DNA of 64,000 nucleotides from assembly GCA_018712515.1 (NCBI GenBank), contig DVGW01000028.1:51347-115346 (forward strand), given 5' to 3'. A model generated the notes under the pieces. That model had not been told where the DNA came from and did not search any database. It saw only the letters and a program-made list of their open reading frames with translations. Of the stretch, positions 1-9,063 are shown one piece after another. Position 1 is the stretch's first letter. Each line of letters opens with the position of its first letter. Source of the stretch: Aphodovivens avicola (GTDB taxonomy: Bacteria > Actinomycetota > Coriobacteriia > Coriobacteriales > Eggerthellaceae). The position numbers and the translations under genes were made by a program.

Positions 1-759
1 ATGACCGCCGGGCGCGTCACCGTCAACGGCGTGGTCGTCACCGAGCTGGGCAGCAAGGTCGATCCTCTCGTCGACGAGGTCGCCGTGGACGGCGTGGTGG
101 TGCGCCTTTCCGACGGCGCCGTCACGCTGATGCTCCACAAGCCTGCCGGCCCGCTCACGACGATGTCGGATCCCTTCGGCCGCCCCACGGTCGCCGAGCT
201 CGTGCCGACCGACCGCTATCCCGGGCTGTTCCCCATAGGGCGCCTCGATCAGGACACGACGGGGCTGCTTTTGTTCTCGACCGACGGCGACCTGGGCAAC
301 CATCTGCTCCACCCGCGCCACCATGTGCTCAAACGCTATCTCGCGTTGGTGGAGGGCGCTCCGAGCGAAGCGCGGCTCGACCGCTTGCGCCATGGCATCG
401 AGCTCGACGACGGGCCGACCCAGCCCGCCCAAGTCCGTCTTCTCGACGGCGATGAGGAGGAGGCGGCGCGCGCGCTTTTGGAGGCCGCCGACCTGCCCGA
501 CGATGCGTCGCGCCAGTACCGCGCCGCCCATGCCAAGCGCGTCAAGCGGCGCCGCGTGGTGGAGATCGGCATCCGTGAAGGGCGCAAGCACCAGGTCAAG
601 CGCATGCTCGAGGCGATCGGCCATCCGGTCGCGGCGCTCCACCGCGCGGCGTTCGGCCCCCTCGAGCTGGGCGATCTGCCCCGCGGCGGATGGCGGCTGC
701 TCTCTGCCGACGAGGTGGAGGCGCTGCGCCGGGCATCGGGCATCGACGGCGCATGCTAG
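1..759 (+). CDS. RsuA/RluB-family rRNA pseudouridine synthase, 5'-truncated by the window edge
   Basis: This enzyme isomerises a uridine in ribosomal RNA to pseudouridine. The visible 252 residues begin inside the N-terminal S4 RNA-binding domain (TAGRVTVNG), so the ATG at base 1 is most likely an internal Met and the true start lies before the window. The catalytic motif GRLDQDTTGLLLF carries the nucleophilic Asp (residue 83 here), and a C-terminal EGRKHQVKRMLEAIGHPV motif is typical of the RsuA/RluB branch. A charged insertion (about residues 150-180) makes it slightly longer than usual. RluB, RluE, RluF and RsuA cannot be separated with certainty; RluB is most likely. tyrA follows 53 bp downstream. 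Confidence 0.9.
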   Translation: MTAGRVTVNGVVVTELGSKVDPLVDEVAVDGVVVRLSDGAVTLMLHKPAGPLTTMSDPFGRPTVAELVPTDRYPGLFPIGRLDQDTTGLLLFSTDGDLGNHLLHPRHHVLKRYLALVEGAPSEARLDRLRHGIELDDGPTQPAQVRLLDGDEEEAARALLEAADLPDDASRQYRAAHAKRVKRRRVVEIGIREGRKHQVKRMLEAIGHPVAALHRAAFGPLELGDLPRGGWRLLSADEVEALRRASGIDGAC

Positions 760-812
760 AATGGGCCGCAGAGGCAAAAACGCGCCCGAGCACAACGAAA
801 GGGACTTCCGAC

Positions 813-1985
813 ATGGCTTCAGCCAGCACCGAACAGACCGCTGAACAGGCGCCCTTCTCCCGCATCGCCATCGCGGGCCTGGGGCTTATCGGCGCGTCGC
901 TCGCCGCGGCGCTGCGCCAGGCCTATCCCGGAATCCGACTGTTCGGCGCCGACATCGACGAGCGCACCTGCGAGATCGCGGTCGCGAAGGGGTGGGTCGA
1001 CGGCGCGACCGCGCCGGACGCGCCCGCGTTTCGCGATTTCGTCCTGCAGGCGGATCTCGCCGTCGTGGCGACGCCGGTGGACGCCTCCGAGTCGATCCTC
1101 CGTCTGCTCGCCGAATGGGGCTTCGAGGGCGTCATCACCGACACCGCTTCCACCAAGGCGCACCTGGCGCAGGTCGCCTCCGAGATCCTCCCGCATCCGC
1201 ATAACTACGTGCCCGGCCATCCCATGGCGGGCTCCGAGGTGAACGGCATCGAGGGCGCGCGCCCCGACCTGTTCAAGGGCGCGTATTGGATCCTGTGCCC
1301 CGACGCCTCGACGCCGCCCGAGCATTTCACGCGCCTGCATGAGTTGGTCACCGGCATGGGCGCGCGCGTCATCGCCCTCAAGCGCGAGGATCACGATCAG
1401 TCCGTCGCCATCGTCAGCCATGTGCCGCATTTCATGGCGTCGTCGCTCATGCAGCTCGCCAGCCGCCATGCCGACAAGGACCGCTCGCTCATGCGCCTCG
1501 CCGCCGGCGGTTTCAAGGATTCCACGCGCATCGCGGCGGGATCCCCCGAGCTGTGGTGCGGCATCGCCTTCGACAACGCGCCCGCCATCCAGGCGGGTCT
1601 CGAGGAGATGCGCCAGATCATCGGCACGTTCTCCGACGCTTTGGCGACGGGGGACCGCGTCGGGCTGACGCGTCTGCTCGCGCAAGCCGCCGAGGCGCGG
1701 CGCGCCCTGCCCGCCGCCTGGGTGCCTTCGACCGAGGATTTGCTGGAGGTCCGCATCCCCATGGAGGATCGTCGCGGCGTGGTGGCGGAGGTCACCACCA
1801 TCGCGAGCTCCGCGGGGTGCAACATCCAGTCCATCGAGATCGACCACATCACCGAGGACAGCGCCGTGCTCTCCCTCATCCTCACCGACGAGGGGGACGT
1901 GGGCAAGCTGTCCACCTCGCTCATCAAGGCGGGGTTTTCGGTGTCGTTTTCACCGTTGAGCGCGAAGGAGCACAGCCATGTCTAA
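813..1985 (+). CDS. tyrA: Prephenate dehydrogenase with C-terminal ACT domain
   Basis: Oxidatively decarboxylates prephenate to 4-hydroxyphenylpyruvate with NAD(P)+, the committed step to tyrosine in the cytoplasm. The 390-aa protein has a Rossmann motif (IAGLGLIGASLAAAL, about residues 19-33), the family motif HPMAGSEVNG near residue 136, and a C-terminal ACT domain (about 310-385) that usually senses tyrosine. The frame stays open upstream to 690, but ATG 813 is chosen because it follows a GAAAGGG ribosome-binding site and starts just before the Rossmann fold. Its last 8 bases overlap aroA, implying translational coupling within a shikimate/aromatic operon. Confidence 0.95.
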   Translation: MASASTEQTAEQAPFSRIAIAGLGLIGASLAAALRQAYPGIRLFGADIDERTCEIAVAKGWVDGATAPDAPAFRDFVLQADLAVVATPVDASESILRLLAEWGFEGVITDTASTKAHLAQVASEILPHPHNYVPGHPMAGSEVNGIEGARPDLFKGAYWILCPDASTPPEHFTRLHELVTGMGARVIALKREDHDQSVAIVSHVPHFMASSLMQLASRHADKDRSLMRLAAGGFKDSTRIAAGSPELWCGIAFDNAPAIQAGLEEMRQIIGTFSDALATGDRVGLTRLLAQAAEARRALPAAWVPSTEDLLEVRIPMEDRRGVVAEVTTIASSAGCNIQSIEIDHITEDSAVLSLILTDEGDVGKLSTSLIKAGFSVSFSPLSAKEHSHV

Positions 1986-3372
1986 CGATCAGCGCAACAC
2001 CATCGAACCGTCAGCTCTGGAGGCCGCCGATTTCGAGGTCGCCGAGACCAAACCGGAAGGGGTCGTCGAGATAGCCCCGCTTTCGAGCCCGTTGCGCGGC
2101 GCCATCACCGTGCCGGGCGACAAGTCGATCTCCCATCGCGCCGTGCTCTTCTCGGCGATGGCCGAGGGCACCAGCCGTGTGATGGGCGTGCTCGATTCCG
2201 AGGACGTGCGCTCGTCGATCCGCTGCGTGCGCGCGCTGGGCGCCGAGGTCTCGCTCGAGAAACAGCCCGACGGCAGCCTTGCGGGCGGCATCACCGGATG
2301 GGGCGCCAAAGGTCCCAAGCAGCCCGACGAGCCGCTGGACTGCGGCAATTCCGGCACCACCGCGCGTCTGCTCATGGGCATCCTCGCCCCCTGGGATATC
2401 CGGGTGACCCTCTCGGGCGACGATTCGCTTTCGACGCGTCCCATGCGCCGCATCACGGCGCCGCTCATGAAGATGGGCGTGCGCTTCGAGCCCGAAGGCC
2501 GCGAGCACCTGCCCCTCACCGAGATCGGCAACCGCAGCCTGCGCGCCATCGAGTACGACGCGCCCATGGCATCGGCCCAGCTCAAGACCGCCGTCCTTTT
2601 GGCGGGCGCCTACGCGCAGGGCACGACGACCCTGCGCGAGCCGGCGCGGTCGCGCAACCATACCGAGCTCATGCTGCCCGAGTTCGGCGTCCCCACCACG
2701 GCGTCGGATCTGCTGTCGTCGGTCGAGGGGCCGCAGGTGCTCCAGGCGAGCGAGGTCTCCGTGCCCGGCGATCCGTCGTCCGCCGCGTTCCTCGTGTGCG
2801 CCGCGGTGCTGCGCCCCGGTAGCGCGATCCAGGTCGAGAACGTCAGCCTCAACACGGCCCGCATCGGCTTCACGCGCACGCTCGAGCGCATGGGGGCCGA
2901 GGTCAGCGTCGCGCGCAGCGGCCTTTCCGGCAAGGAGCCCTCGGGCATGATCCAGGTGTGCTACACGCCGCACCTCAAGGGCTGCGAGATTCCCTCCCAG
3001 CACATCGCCTCCGTCATCGACGAGATCCCGATCCTCTCGCTGGTCGCCGCGCATGCCCAGGGCGTGACGGTGTTCCGCGACGTCAGCGAGCTGCGCGTCA
3101 AGGAGACCGATCGCCTCGCCGCCACGATCGAGGGCCTCGCGCTTCTCGGCGTCGACGCCTGGGAGGACGGCGACGACCTGTTCATCGAGGGGCAGCCCGA
3201 CCTCAAGATCCCCGAGGGCATCACCTTCGATTCCAAGGGCGACCATCGTCTGGCGATGACGTGGGCGGTCGCCGGCATGACAGCGGGCGTGCCCGTGAAG
3301 GTCAAGGGATTCGACTCCGTCAGCATCAGCTATCCGGGCTTTTTGTCCGATATGGAAAGGTTGGCACGATGA
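1978..3372 (+). CDS. aroA: 3-phosphoshikimate 1-carboxyvinyltransferase (EPSP synthase)
   Basis: Transfers the enolpyruvyl group of PEP to shikimate-3-phosphate, the sixth step of the shikimate pathway. Visible signatures are PGDKSISHR (about residue 45), LDCGNSGTTARLLMG (about 121), DEIPIL with the catalytic Asp (about 348) and VKETDR with the catalytic Lys (about 374). GNSGTT in place of GNAGTA resembles Bacillus/Thermotoga-type enzymes rather than the E. coli type. At 464 aa it is slightly longer than the usual 430 because of an N-terminal extension of about 35 residues. It overlaps both neighbours: tyrA by 8 bp, and cmk through an ATGA junction. Confidence 0.97.
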   Translation: MSNDQRNTIEPSALEAADFEVAETKPEGVVEIAPLSSPLRGAITVPGDKSISHRAVLFSAMAEGTSRVMGVLDSEDVRSSIRCVRALGAEVSLEKQPDGSLAGGITGWGAKGPKQPDEPLDCGNSGTTARLLMGILAPWDIRVTLSGDDSLSTRPMRRITAPLMKMGVRFEPEGREHLPLTEIGNRSLRAIEYDAPMASAQLKTAVLLAGAYAQGTTTLREPARSRNHTELMLPEFGVPTTASDLLSSVEGPQVLQASEVSVPGDPSSAAFLVCAAVLRPGSAIQVENVSLNTARIGFTRTLERMGAEVSVARSGLSGKEPSGMIQVCYTPHLKGCEIPSQHIASVIDEIPILSLVAAHAQGVTVFRDVSELRVKETDRLAATIEGLALLGVDAWEDGDDLFIEGQPDLKIPEGITFDSKGDHRLAMTWAVAGMTAGVPVKVKGFDSVSISYPGFLSDMERLAR

Positions 3373-4043
3373 TCATCGCAATCGACGGCCCCAGCGGGGC
3401 GGGCAAGTCCACGGTCGCGAAGGCTGTGGCGCGCAAACTGGGCTTCTCGTGCCTCGATACGGGCGCGATGTACCGCGCCGTGGCATGGCAGGCCGTCCAA
3501 AACGGCGTGCCCCTGGACGATGACGCCGCGCTCGGCGAGATCGCCCGCACCTACGACATCGAGTTCACGCACCAGCCTGGAGAGCCCACGCCCACCGGCG
3601 TCTCCATCGGCGGCTCCGACGTGACCGCCGCCATCCGCACGTCCGACATCGACAAGGCGGTGAGCCCCGTGTCCGCCGCCCCGTCGGTGCGCGAGGCGCT
3701 CGTCGAGCAGCAGCGCCGCATCGGCAACGCGGGCGACTACGTGGTCGAGGGGCGCGACATCGGCACGACCGTGTTCCCGCATGCCGAGGTGAAGGTGTTC
3801 CTGACCGCCTCCGACGAGGAGCGCGCCCATCGCCGCGTGCGCCAAAACGTCGATCGCGGCATCGGCTCCATCGATTACGAGGAGGTGCTCGCCGACCTGC
3901 GCCGCCGCGACGAGGTCGACTCCTCGCGCGCGACCTCCCCGCTGCGTCCGGCCGACGATGCGGTGATGCTCGACTCCACGGGCCATTTCATCGAGGACGT
4001 CATCGATCGGATCTGCGCCCTCGCGGGCGCCGCGCGCGCGTAA
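3369..4043 (+). CDS. cmk: (d)CMP kinase
   Basis: Phosphorylates CMP and dCMP with ATP in nucleotide recycling. The 224-aa protein opens directly with the P-loop (AIDGPSGAGKSTVAKAVA, residues 4-21) and has the CMP-site sequences LDTGAMYRAVAWQ, VVEGRDIGTTVFP and the lid RRDEVDSSRATSPL. The start is ATG 3369, overlapping the aroA stop as ATGA; the reading frame is open further upstream inside aroA, but that part is not kinase-like. Actinobacteria often carry cmk next to pseudouridine synthase and plsC genes, as here. Confidence 0.97.
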   Translation: MIIAIDGPSGAGKSTVAKAVARKLGFSCLDTGAMYRAVAWQAVQNGVPLDDDAALGEIARTYDIEFTHQPGEPTPTGVSIGGSDVTAAIRTSDIDKAVSPVSAAPSVREALVEQQRRIGNAGDYVVEGRDIGTTVFPHAEVKVFLTASDEERAHRRVRQNVDRGIGSIDYEEVLADLRRRDEVDSSRATSPLRPADDAVMLDSTGHFIEDVIDRICALAGAARA

Positions 4044-4062
4044 GCAGAACGGCGGAACCGAT

Positions 4063-4980
4063 ATGTTCCTTCCTTACGAGAAGATGTGGGACATGCCGCT
4101 GGGCGGCACGTCCACCGAAAAGCAGATACCCCATTGGTTCGGCAACCTGGTGTGGATCGTCGTCGGCGCCATCTTCAAGCTGTTCTTCCGCTATCGCGTC
4201 GACGGACGCGAGAACCTGCGCGGATTCAAGGACAAGCGCGGCGTGCTGGTGGTCGCCAACCACACGTCGTTCCTCGACGTCGCCTTCATGTACCTGGCGG
4301 CGCGCCCCAGCCAATGGGTGCGCCTCATCGGCCGCGAGAGCCTGTTCGACAACGCGCGCGGCCTGGTCGGGCAGATCCTCTCGCGCGTGGGCGCGTTCCC
4401 CATCAAGCGCGACAGCGCCGACCGCACCGCCATCAAACGCGCCACGCGCATGCTGAAGAACAACGAGTGCGTGGGCATCCTGCCCGAGGGCACGCGCCGC
4501 GGCAAGGGCTCCAAGACCCCCGAGATCCATGCCGGCGCCGTGTTCATCGCGAAGATGGCCAAGGCCCCCATCCTCCCCATGACGGTGCGCAACGCCGAAT
4601 ACGTGAAGCAGAAGGGCAAGTTCTTCCGCTTCCCCAAGATCACCATCGAGTACGGCAAGCCGCTGCTCGTGGGCGATTTCGACTTCCTGCCCAAGGAGGA
4701 CCGCATGGACGGCTGCGCCTGGTACGCCATGCGCGAATGCTTCGCGCTGTCCCAGCGGGTGCCGCGCGAGCAGGTCGACATGAAGGCGCTGTTCCCCACG
4801 GGACGCGATTTCAGTGAGGTCTTCGCCGCGCATCCCCTTCCCGAGCATACGACCGCGGAGCTGGTGGGGGAGGCTTCCCCGAAGCCGGCGGCCGCCAAGT
4901 CCGAGGCGACCGCAGCGGAAGCGGCGCCCGCGGCGGAAGCGGCGCCCGTCGACGCGCCGATCGAGGGAGGCGACCGATGA
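4063..4980 (+). CDS. plsC: 1-acyl-sn-glycerol-3-phosphate acyltransferase (PlsC-like)
   Basis: Acylates lysophosphatidic acid to phosphatidic acid at the cytoplasmic membrane. An N-terminal hydrophobic segment (LVWIVVGAIFKLFF, about 26-39) probably anchors it. The catalytic H-x4-D motif is NHTSFLD (His67, Asp72) and the substrate motif is PEGTRRGKG (about 141). The 305-aa protein ends in an Ala/Pro/Glu-rich low-complexity tail (about 265-305) that is not part of the catalytic fold. It starts 20 bp after cmk and overlaps ispH by an ATGA junction. Broader acyltransferase specificity cannot be excluded. Confidence 0.9.
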   Translation: MFLPYEKMWDMPLGGTSTEKQIPHWFGNLVWIVVGAIFKLFFRYRVDGRENLRGFKDKRGVLVVANHTSFLDVAFMYLAARPSQWVRLIGRESLFDNARGLVGQILSRVGAFPIKRDSADRTAIKRATRMLKNNECVGILPEGTRRGKGSKTPEIHAGAVFIAKMAKAPILPMTVRNAEYVKQKGKFFRFPKITIEYGKPLLVGDFDFLPKEDRMDGCAWYAMRECFALSQRVPREQVDMKALFPTGRDFSEVFAAHPLPEHTTAELVGEASPKPAAAKSEATAAEAAPAAEAAPVDAPIEGGDR

Positions 4981-5825
4981 GGGTCGTCCGCGCCGAGCAG
5001 GCCGGCGCCTGCTACGGTGTGCAGCGCGCGCTCGATCTGGCGATGGCCGCGGTCGAGGACGGCGGGCGGGCATGCACGCTGGGGCCGCTCATCCACAATC
5101 CGCGCGTGGTGGCGCGGTTGGAGCGCCACGGGGTGCGCGCGGTGTCGTCTTTGGAGGACGCGCGTGACGACGAGACGGTGGTCATCCGCAGCCATGGCGT
5201 CACGCCCGAGGTGAAGCGCGCGGTCGAGCGCCGCGGGCTTCCGATGGTCGACGCCACCTGCCCGCACGTCGCGCGCGCGCAGAAGGCCGCGGCGGCTCTG
5301 GCGCGTGAGGGCATGCAGGTGATCGTCGTGGGCGAGGCGGGCCATCCCGAGGTGGAGGGCCTTTACGCCTGCGCCTGCGAGGCCAGTGCGGATCCGGCGC
5401 TTGTGTCGGTCGTCGCCGTCCCGGATGATCTGCCCGAGCGCATCGAGGCGCCCGTGGGCGTGGTCGTCCAGACGACGCAGACCCGCGCGGCGCTCGATGC
5501 CGTTCTGGACGCCCTGCGCGAGCGGGGAGTGGAGCCTACGGTCAAGGACACGATCTGCTTCGCCACGCGCCAGCGCCAGGAGGCGGCGGCAGCGCTCGCC
5601 GACGAGGCGGACGCCTTCGTCGTCATAGGAGGCCGCAACTCGTCCAACACCACGCGGCTCGCCGACATCTGCCGCGCCCGCTGCGAGCGCACCCATCATG
5701 TCGAGAGCGCCGACGAGCTCGACCCCGCCTGGTTCGAAGGATGCCGGACCGTGGGGGTCACCGCCGGGGCGTCGACCCCCGAGGACCAGATCGCCGCCGT
5801 CGAAGCCGCGCTGGCGAAGCTGTAG
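4977..5825 (+). CDS. ispH: 4-hydroxy-3-methylbut-2-enyl diphosphate reductase
   Basis: Last step of the MEP isoprenoid pathway: a [4Fe-4S] enzyme reducing HMBPP to IPP and DMAPP. The three cluster cysteines are visible: Cys12 in GACYGVQRAL, Cys95 in DATCPHV and Cys194 in KDTICFAT. Also present are IRSHGVTPEV with a conserved substrate-site His, and GGRNSSNTTRL plus GVTAGASTPE near the C-terminus. Length (282 aa) is normal. It is the last gene of the operon and is followed by a convergent response-regulator gene. Confidence 0.96.
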   Translation: MRVVRAEQAGACYGVQRALDLAMAAVEDGGRACTLGPLIHNPRVVARLERHGVRAVSSLEDARDDETVVIRSHGVTPEVKRAVERRGLPMVDATCPHVARAQKAAAALAREGMQVIVVGEAGHPEVEGLYACACEASADPALVSVVAVPDDLPERIEAPVGVVVQTTQTRAALDAVLDALRERGVEPTVKDTICFATRQRQEAAAALADEADAFVVIGGRNSSNTTRLADICRARCERTHHVESADELDPAWFEGCRTVGVTAGASTPEDQIAAVEAALAKL

Positions 5826-5918
5826 GATTCGGAATTCTGCGCCGGCAACCGGTCCTGGTCGCCGTCCTGGCCGTCAGCGCCCGCGCCTTGCTGGAGCCGC
5901 CGCCCGCCTGCTCGCGCC

Positions 5919-7007
5919 CTAACGGTACAGCCGGTCGATCGCCGGCTCCACCGCTTCGAACGCCTTCAAAAGCTCGGGATTGAACGCGCCGCATTCGCCG
6001 CCGGTGATCATCTGCATGACCTTCTCGCGCCCGTACGCGTCCTTGTACACACGCTTGCTGCGCAAGGCGTCGTACACATCGGCGAGCGCCACGACCTGCG
6101 ACCATATGCTGATCTCGTCGCCGACGAGCCCGTCGGGGTAGCCCCGTCCGTCCCAGCGCTCATGATGGTGGCGCGCGATGTCGACGGCGAAATCGTAGGC
6201 GTCCAGCTGGCGGAACTGGGGGATCCGCTCCATCATGTCGGCGCCGACGACCGTGTGCGACTTGATCACCTCGAACTCCTCCGGCGTCAGGCGCCCGGGT
6301 TTGCACAGGATCGCGTCGGGGATGGCGATCTTGCCCACGTCGTGCATCATCGACGCCATCTCGATGGCGTCGATCTCATGCGCCGAAAGCCCCTCGCCCA
6401 GCGTCGTGCCCTCAAGGATCAGCCGCGTGATGGTGCGGATGCGCCGGACGTGGTCGCCCGACTCGCCGTCGCGGAACTCGATGGCGGCCGCCAGGGCCTC
6501 GATCATGCCGTTGCTCAGGTTGATGATGCGCTTCGCCTGCGCGAGCAGCTGGGTCTGCTGGTCTTCGACCGTGTTGCTCAGGCGTCGCCGCGACTGGTAG
6601 AGCTCGATGACGGATTTGACGCGCCGCTCGACCACGTAGGGCACGATCGGCTTGCCGATGACGTCCATGACCCCCAGGTCGTAGGCGCCCCGCGTCACGT
6701 CGAAATCGGTCTCGGCGGTGATCAGGAACACGGGGATGCGCGCCAGCAGATCCCGCTGTACGAGGTTCTGCAGCACCTCCAGGCCGTCCATGCCCTCCAT
6801 GGCGAAGTCGAGGAGGATGGCGCAGTAGCGCATCGGGTCGGCCAGGACGAGCGAGAGGCCCTCGCGGCCGTCCTCAGCCTCCTGTATGTCGTAGCTCGAT
6901 TTGAAGATCTCGCCGAGCACCAGGCGCGTGATGGGATCGTCGTCGACGATCAGGATGGTGTTGGGCTCGCTGTCCAGCGGACCGGTGACGTAATCGCTGT
7001 GTGCCAT
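5919..7007 (-). CDS. Response regulator with HD-GYP output domain (predicted c-di-GMP phosphodiesterase)
   Basis: Two-component output protein of 362 aa. The receiver domain (about residues 14-130: ILIVDDDPITR; phospho-acceptor Asp in AILLDFAMEG) is joined by a helical linker (about 145-180) to an HD-GYP domain (MMHDVGKIAIPD, then GRGYPDGLVGDE). HD-GYP domains typically hydrolyse cyclic di-GMP. The start is the ATG at 7007 (minus strand), preceded by GAAGGAGA; 13 further upstream codons are open but lack a ribosome-binding site. No histidine kinase is adjacent. Its promoter shares the 7008-7172 gap with the divergent pgi. Confidence 0.92.
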   Translation of the reverse strand: MAHSDYVTGPLDSEPNTILIVDDDPITRLVLGEIFKSSYDIQEAEDGREGLSLVLADPMRYCAILLDFAMEGMDGLEVLQNLVQRDLLARIPVFLITAETDFDVTRGAYDLGVMDVIGKPIVPYVVERRVKSVIELYQSRRRLSNTVEDQQTQLLAQAKRIINLSNGMIEALAAAIEFRDGESGDHVRRIRTITRLILEGTTLGEGLSAHEIDAIEMASMMHDVGKIAIPDAILCKPGRLTPEEFEVIKSHTVVGADMMERIPQFRQLDAYDFAVDIARHHHERWDGRGYPDGLVGDEISIWSQVVALADVYDALRSKRVYKDAYGREKVMQMITGGECGAFNPELLKAFEAVEPAIDRLYR

Positions 7008-7100
7008 GGTTCTCCTTCGGCGCGGTGTGCCGTGACGATCCTTCACCGTTATGGTATGCGTTTACGCTCGACTCCACAACTCCGCCATAATAGCGGTGCA

Positions 7101-7132
7101 TTGCGGTTGCCCATTCGCGCGTTTGATAAAAT
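7101..7132 (+). promoter_or_regulatory. Candidate sigma70-type promoter for pgi
   Basis: TTGCGG at 7101-7106 is followed after 18 bp by GATAAA at 7125-7130 (alternatively TAAAAT 7127-7132), about 40 bp before the pgi start codon and within the gap shared with the divergent HD-GYP gene. Motif-based only. Confidence 0.4.
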
Positions 7133-7172
7133 GAACCACGCTGAACCCGAAGACGGCAACTAAGAAGGCAGT

Positions 7173-8879
7173 ATGCTTACCAGTGATACCGAGAAACTGT
7201 ATCCTTCCGCCAAAACGCTGGTGAAGGATTGCATCGCAAGCCGCATCCACGCCAAGGATGCCTCCGTGTACGACTTCTCCGAGGAAGCGCAGGCTTGCGC
7301 CGAGAACTTCATGGGCTGGACCGATCTCGCCAGCAACCCCCCGTACCCGCTCGAGAAGATCCAGGCGTTCGCCGACGAGATCATCGCGTCGGGGCTCAAG
7401 ACCGTCGTCCTCATCGGCCAGGGCGGTTCCACCCAGGCCCCGATGACGATCACGAAGTACAACAAGCCGGACTCGACGCGGATCAAGTTCCGCACCATCG
7501 ACTCCGACTCGCCGGTGCGCGTGCGCGCGATGCTCGCCGAGATCGACCCCAAGACCACGCTGTTCATCATCTCGTCGAAAAGCGGCGGCACCATCGAGCC
7601 GCGCCTGATGCTGCGCGCGGTGCGCGATCAGCTCTCCGAGATCATGCCTGACGAGGAGCTGGTCAACCATCTGGTCGCGATCACCGATCCCGGATCCCAG
7701 CTTGAAAAGCAGGCCAAGGACGAGGGCTGGCGCGCGGTGTTCTCGGGCGAGCCGTCCGTCGGCGGCCGCTTCTCCGCGCTGTCGGTGTTCGGCCTTTTGC
7801 CCGCGGCGCTCGTGGGCATCGACCTGAAGACGTTCGTCGAGCACGGCGCCGAGGCCGAGCGCATCTGCAGCGAGGACGCCATCGACAACCCCGCCATCGG
7901 CTTGGCGGCGTTCCTCTACGACAACTACCTTGCCGGGCGCAACAAGTTCTCGTTCCTCACGCAGAAGCGCGGCCGCGTTCTGGGCCTGTGGATCGAGCAG
8001 CTGGTGGCGGAGAGCCTGGGCAAGCACGGCCAGGGCATCCTGCCCAACATCGAGATCGACTCGCTGCTTTTGACCAAGGATCCCGGCGACCGCACGGTCG
8101 TCATGTACCAGACGCGCAACGACCTGTGGGACGAGCGCCACAACTTCGAGATGAGCCTGTCCTACATCGACTCGTCGATCCCGCGCGCCAACTACAAGAT
8201 CGACTCGGTCGAGGAGCTGCCCGAGCATTTCGTGATGTGGGAGTACGCCATCGCGATGTGCGGCTACCTGATGAAGATCTGCCCGTTCGATCAGCCCGAC
8301 GTCGCCGCCGCCAAGGCGGAGGTGCTCGGCATCCTGCGCGACGGCCATCCCGAGCCCGACTTCGTGCAGGATTTCTTCGGCGACGTCCATATGGGCCAGG
8401 CGGAGGTGCGCCTGGCCCCCTGCTTCAAGGACTGCACCGACATCTACAGCGCCCTCAGCGCGCTCCTCAACAGCATCCAGCCGGGCGACTACTTCGCGCT
8501 GAACGCGTTCCTCCCGTTCACGGGCGAGGGACGCCGCGAGGCGCTGGAGCAGATCCGCCACGGCGTCGCCGACAAGCGCGGCGTCGCCTCGTGCCTGGAG
8601 GTCGGTCCCCGCTACCTGCACTCCACCGGCCAGCTGCAGAAGGGCGGTCCGAACTCGGGCGCGTTTTTGATCCTGTCCGCCGACGAGCTCAAGGACATCC
8701 CGCTGAAGCAGGAGGCCGAGAGCCTGGGGACCTTGGCGAAGGCGCAGGCCGAAGGCGACCTCCTGACGCTCGCCTCGCGCGGCCGCCGCTGCGTGCACCT
8801 GCATCTGCCCGACAACTCCAGCGTGACCATCCGCGCGCTCGCGGAGATCATCGACTCGATTCTCGACACCCGCGCCTAA
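7173..8879 (+). CDS. pgi: Glucose-6-phosphate isomerase
   Basis: Interconverts glucose-6-phosphate and fructose-6-phosphate in glycolysis/gluconeogenesis. The SIS-type sugar-isomerase fold is indicated by VVLIGQGGSTQAP (about residues 86-98) and the phosphate-binding motif FIISSKSGGTIEP (about 131-143), with the late motif CPFDQPDVAAAK (about 370). At 568 aa it is in the long class of isomerases. ATG 7173 is preceded by AAGAAGG. It is monocistronic in appearance: a divergent gene upstream, and a long inverted repeat before hypF downstream. Confidence 0.92.
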   Translation: MLTSDTEKLYPSAKTLVKDCIASRIHAKDASVYDFSEEAQACAENFMGWTDLASNPPYPLEKIQAFADEIIASGLKTVVLIGQGGSTQAPMTITKYNKPDSTRIKFRTIDSDSPVRVRAMLAEIDPKTTLFIISSKSGGTIEPRLMLRAVRDQLSEIMPDEELVNHLVAITDPGSQLEKQAKDEGWRAVFSGEPSVGGRFSALSVFGLLPAALVGIDLKTFVEHGAEAERICSEDAIDNPAIGLAAFLYDNYLAGRNKFSFLTQKRGRVLGLWIEQLVAESLGKHGQGILPNIEIDSLLLTKDPGDRTVVMYQTRNDLWDERHNFEMSLSYIDSSIPRANYKIDSVEELPEHFVMWEYAIAMCGYLMKICPFDQPDVAAAKAEVLGILRDGHPEPDFVQDFFGDVHMGQAEVRLAPCFKDCTDIYSALSALLNSIQPGDYFALNAFLPFTGEGRREALEQIRHGVADKRGVASCLEVGPRYLHSTGQLQKGGPNSGAFLILSADELKDIPLKQEAESLGTLAKAQAEGDLLTLASRGRRCVHLHLPDNSSVTIRALAEIIDSILDTRA

Positions 8880-8904
8880 CGGCGCAAGCGTCGAGCTGCC
8901 GCTG

Positions 8905-9021
8905 CGAAGGGCCCTGGCTCCGGATCTCGCGGCGATCACGAGGACTTGCGCGCCCATTCGGAGCGCCCTCGCGATCCCCGCGACCTCCCGGCACCAGGGC
9001 CCTTCTCGCTGACGTTACGAA
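8905..9021. repeat. Long intergenic hairpin (12-bp perfect outer arms plus inner stem) with shared 17-mer
   Basis: Arms 8906-8917 (GAAGGGCCCTGG) and 8994-9005 pair perfectly. Inside them CGCGG-GATC-GAGG (8928-8943) pairs with CCTC-GATC-CCGCG (8967-8982), giving a folded-back structure of about 100 nt between pgi and hypF. There is no T-tract, so a simple rho-independent terminator is uncertain. The right edge runs into CTCGCTGACGTTACGAA (9005-9021), which recurs exactly at 39917-39933. Confidence 0.6.
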
Positions 9022-9063
9022 GGCGATGTGAGATGATTGTCGCCGTTGAGAAAGGGGAAGCTC

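Noticed and set aside
1..3. ATG at base 1 as the start of the pseudouridine synthase
   Set aside because: The residues that follow are in the middle of an S4 domain; the true start must lie before the window.
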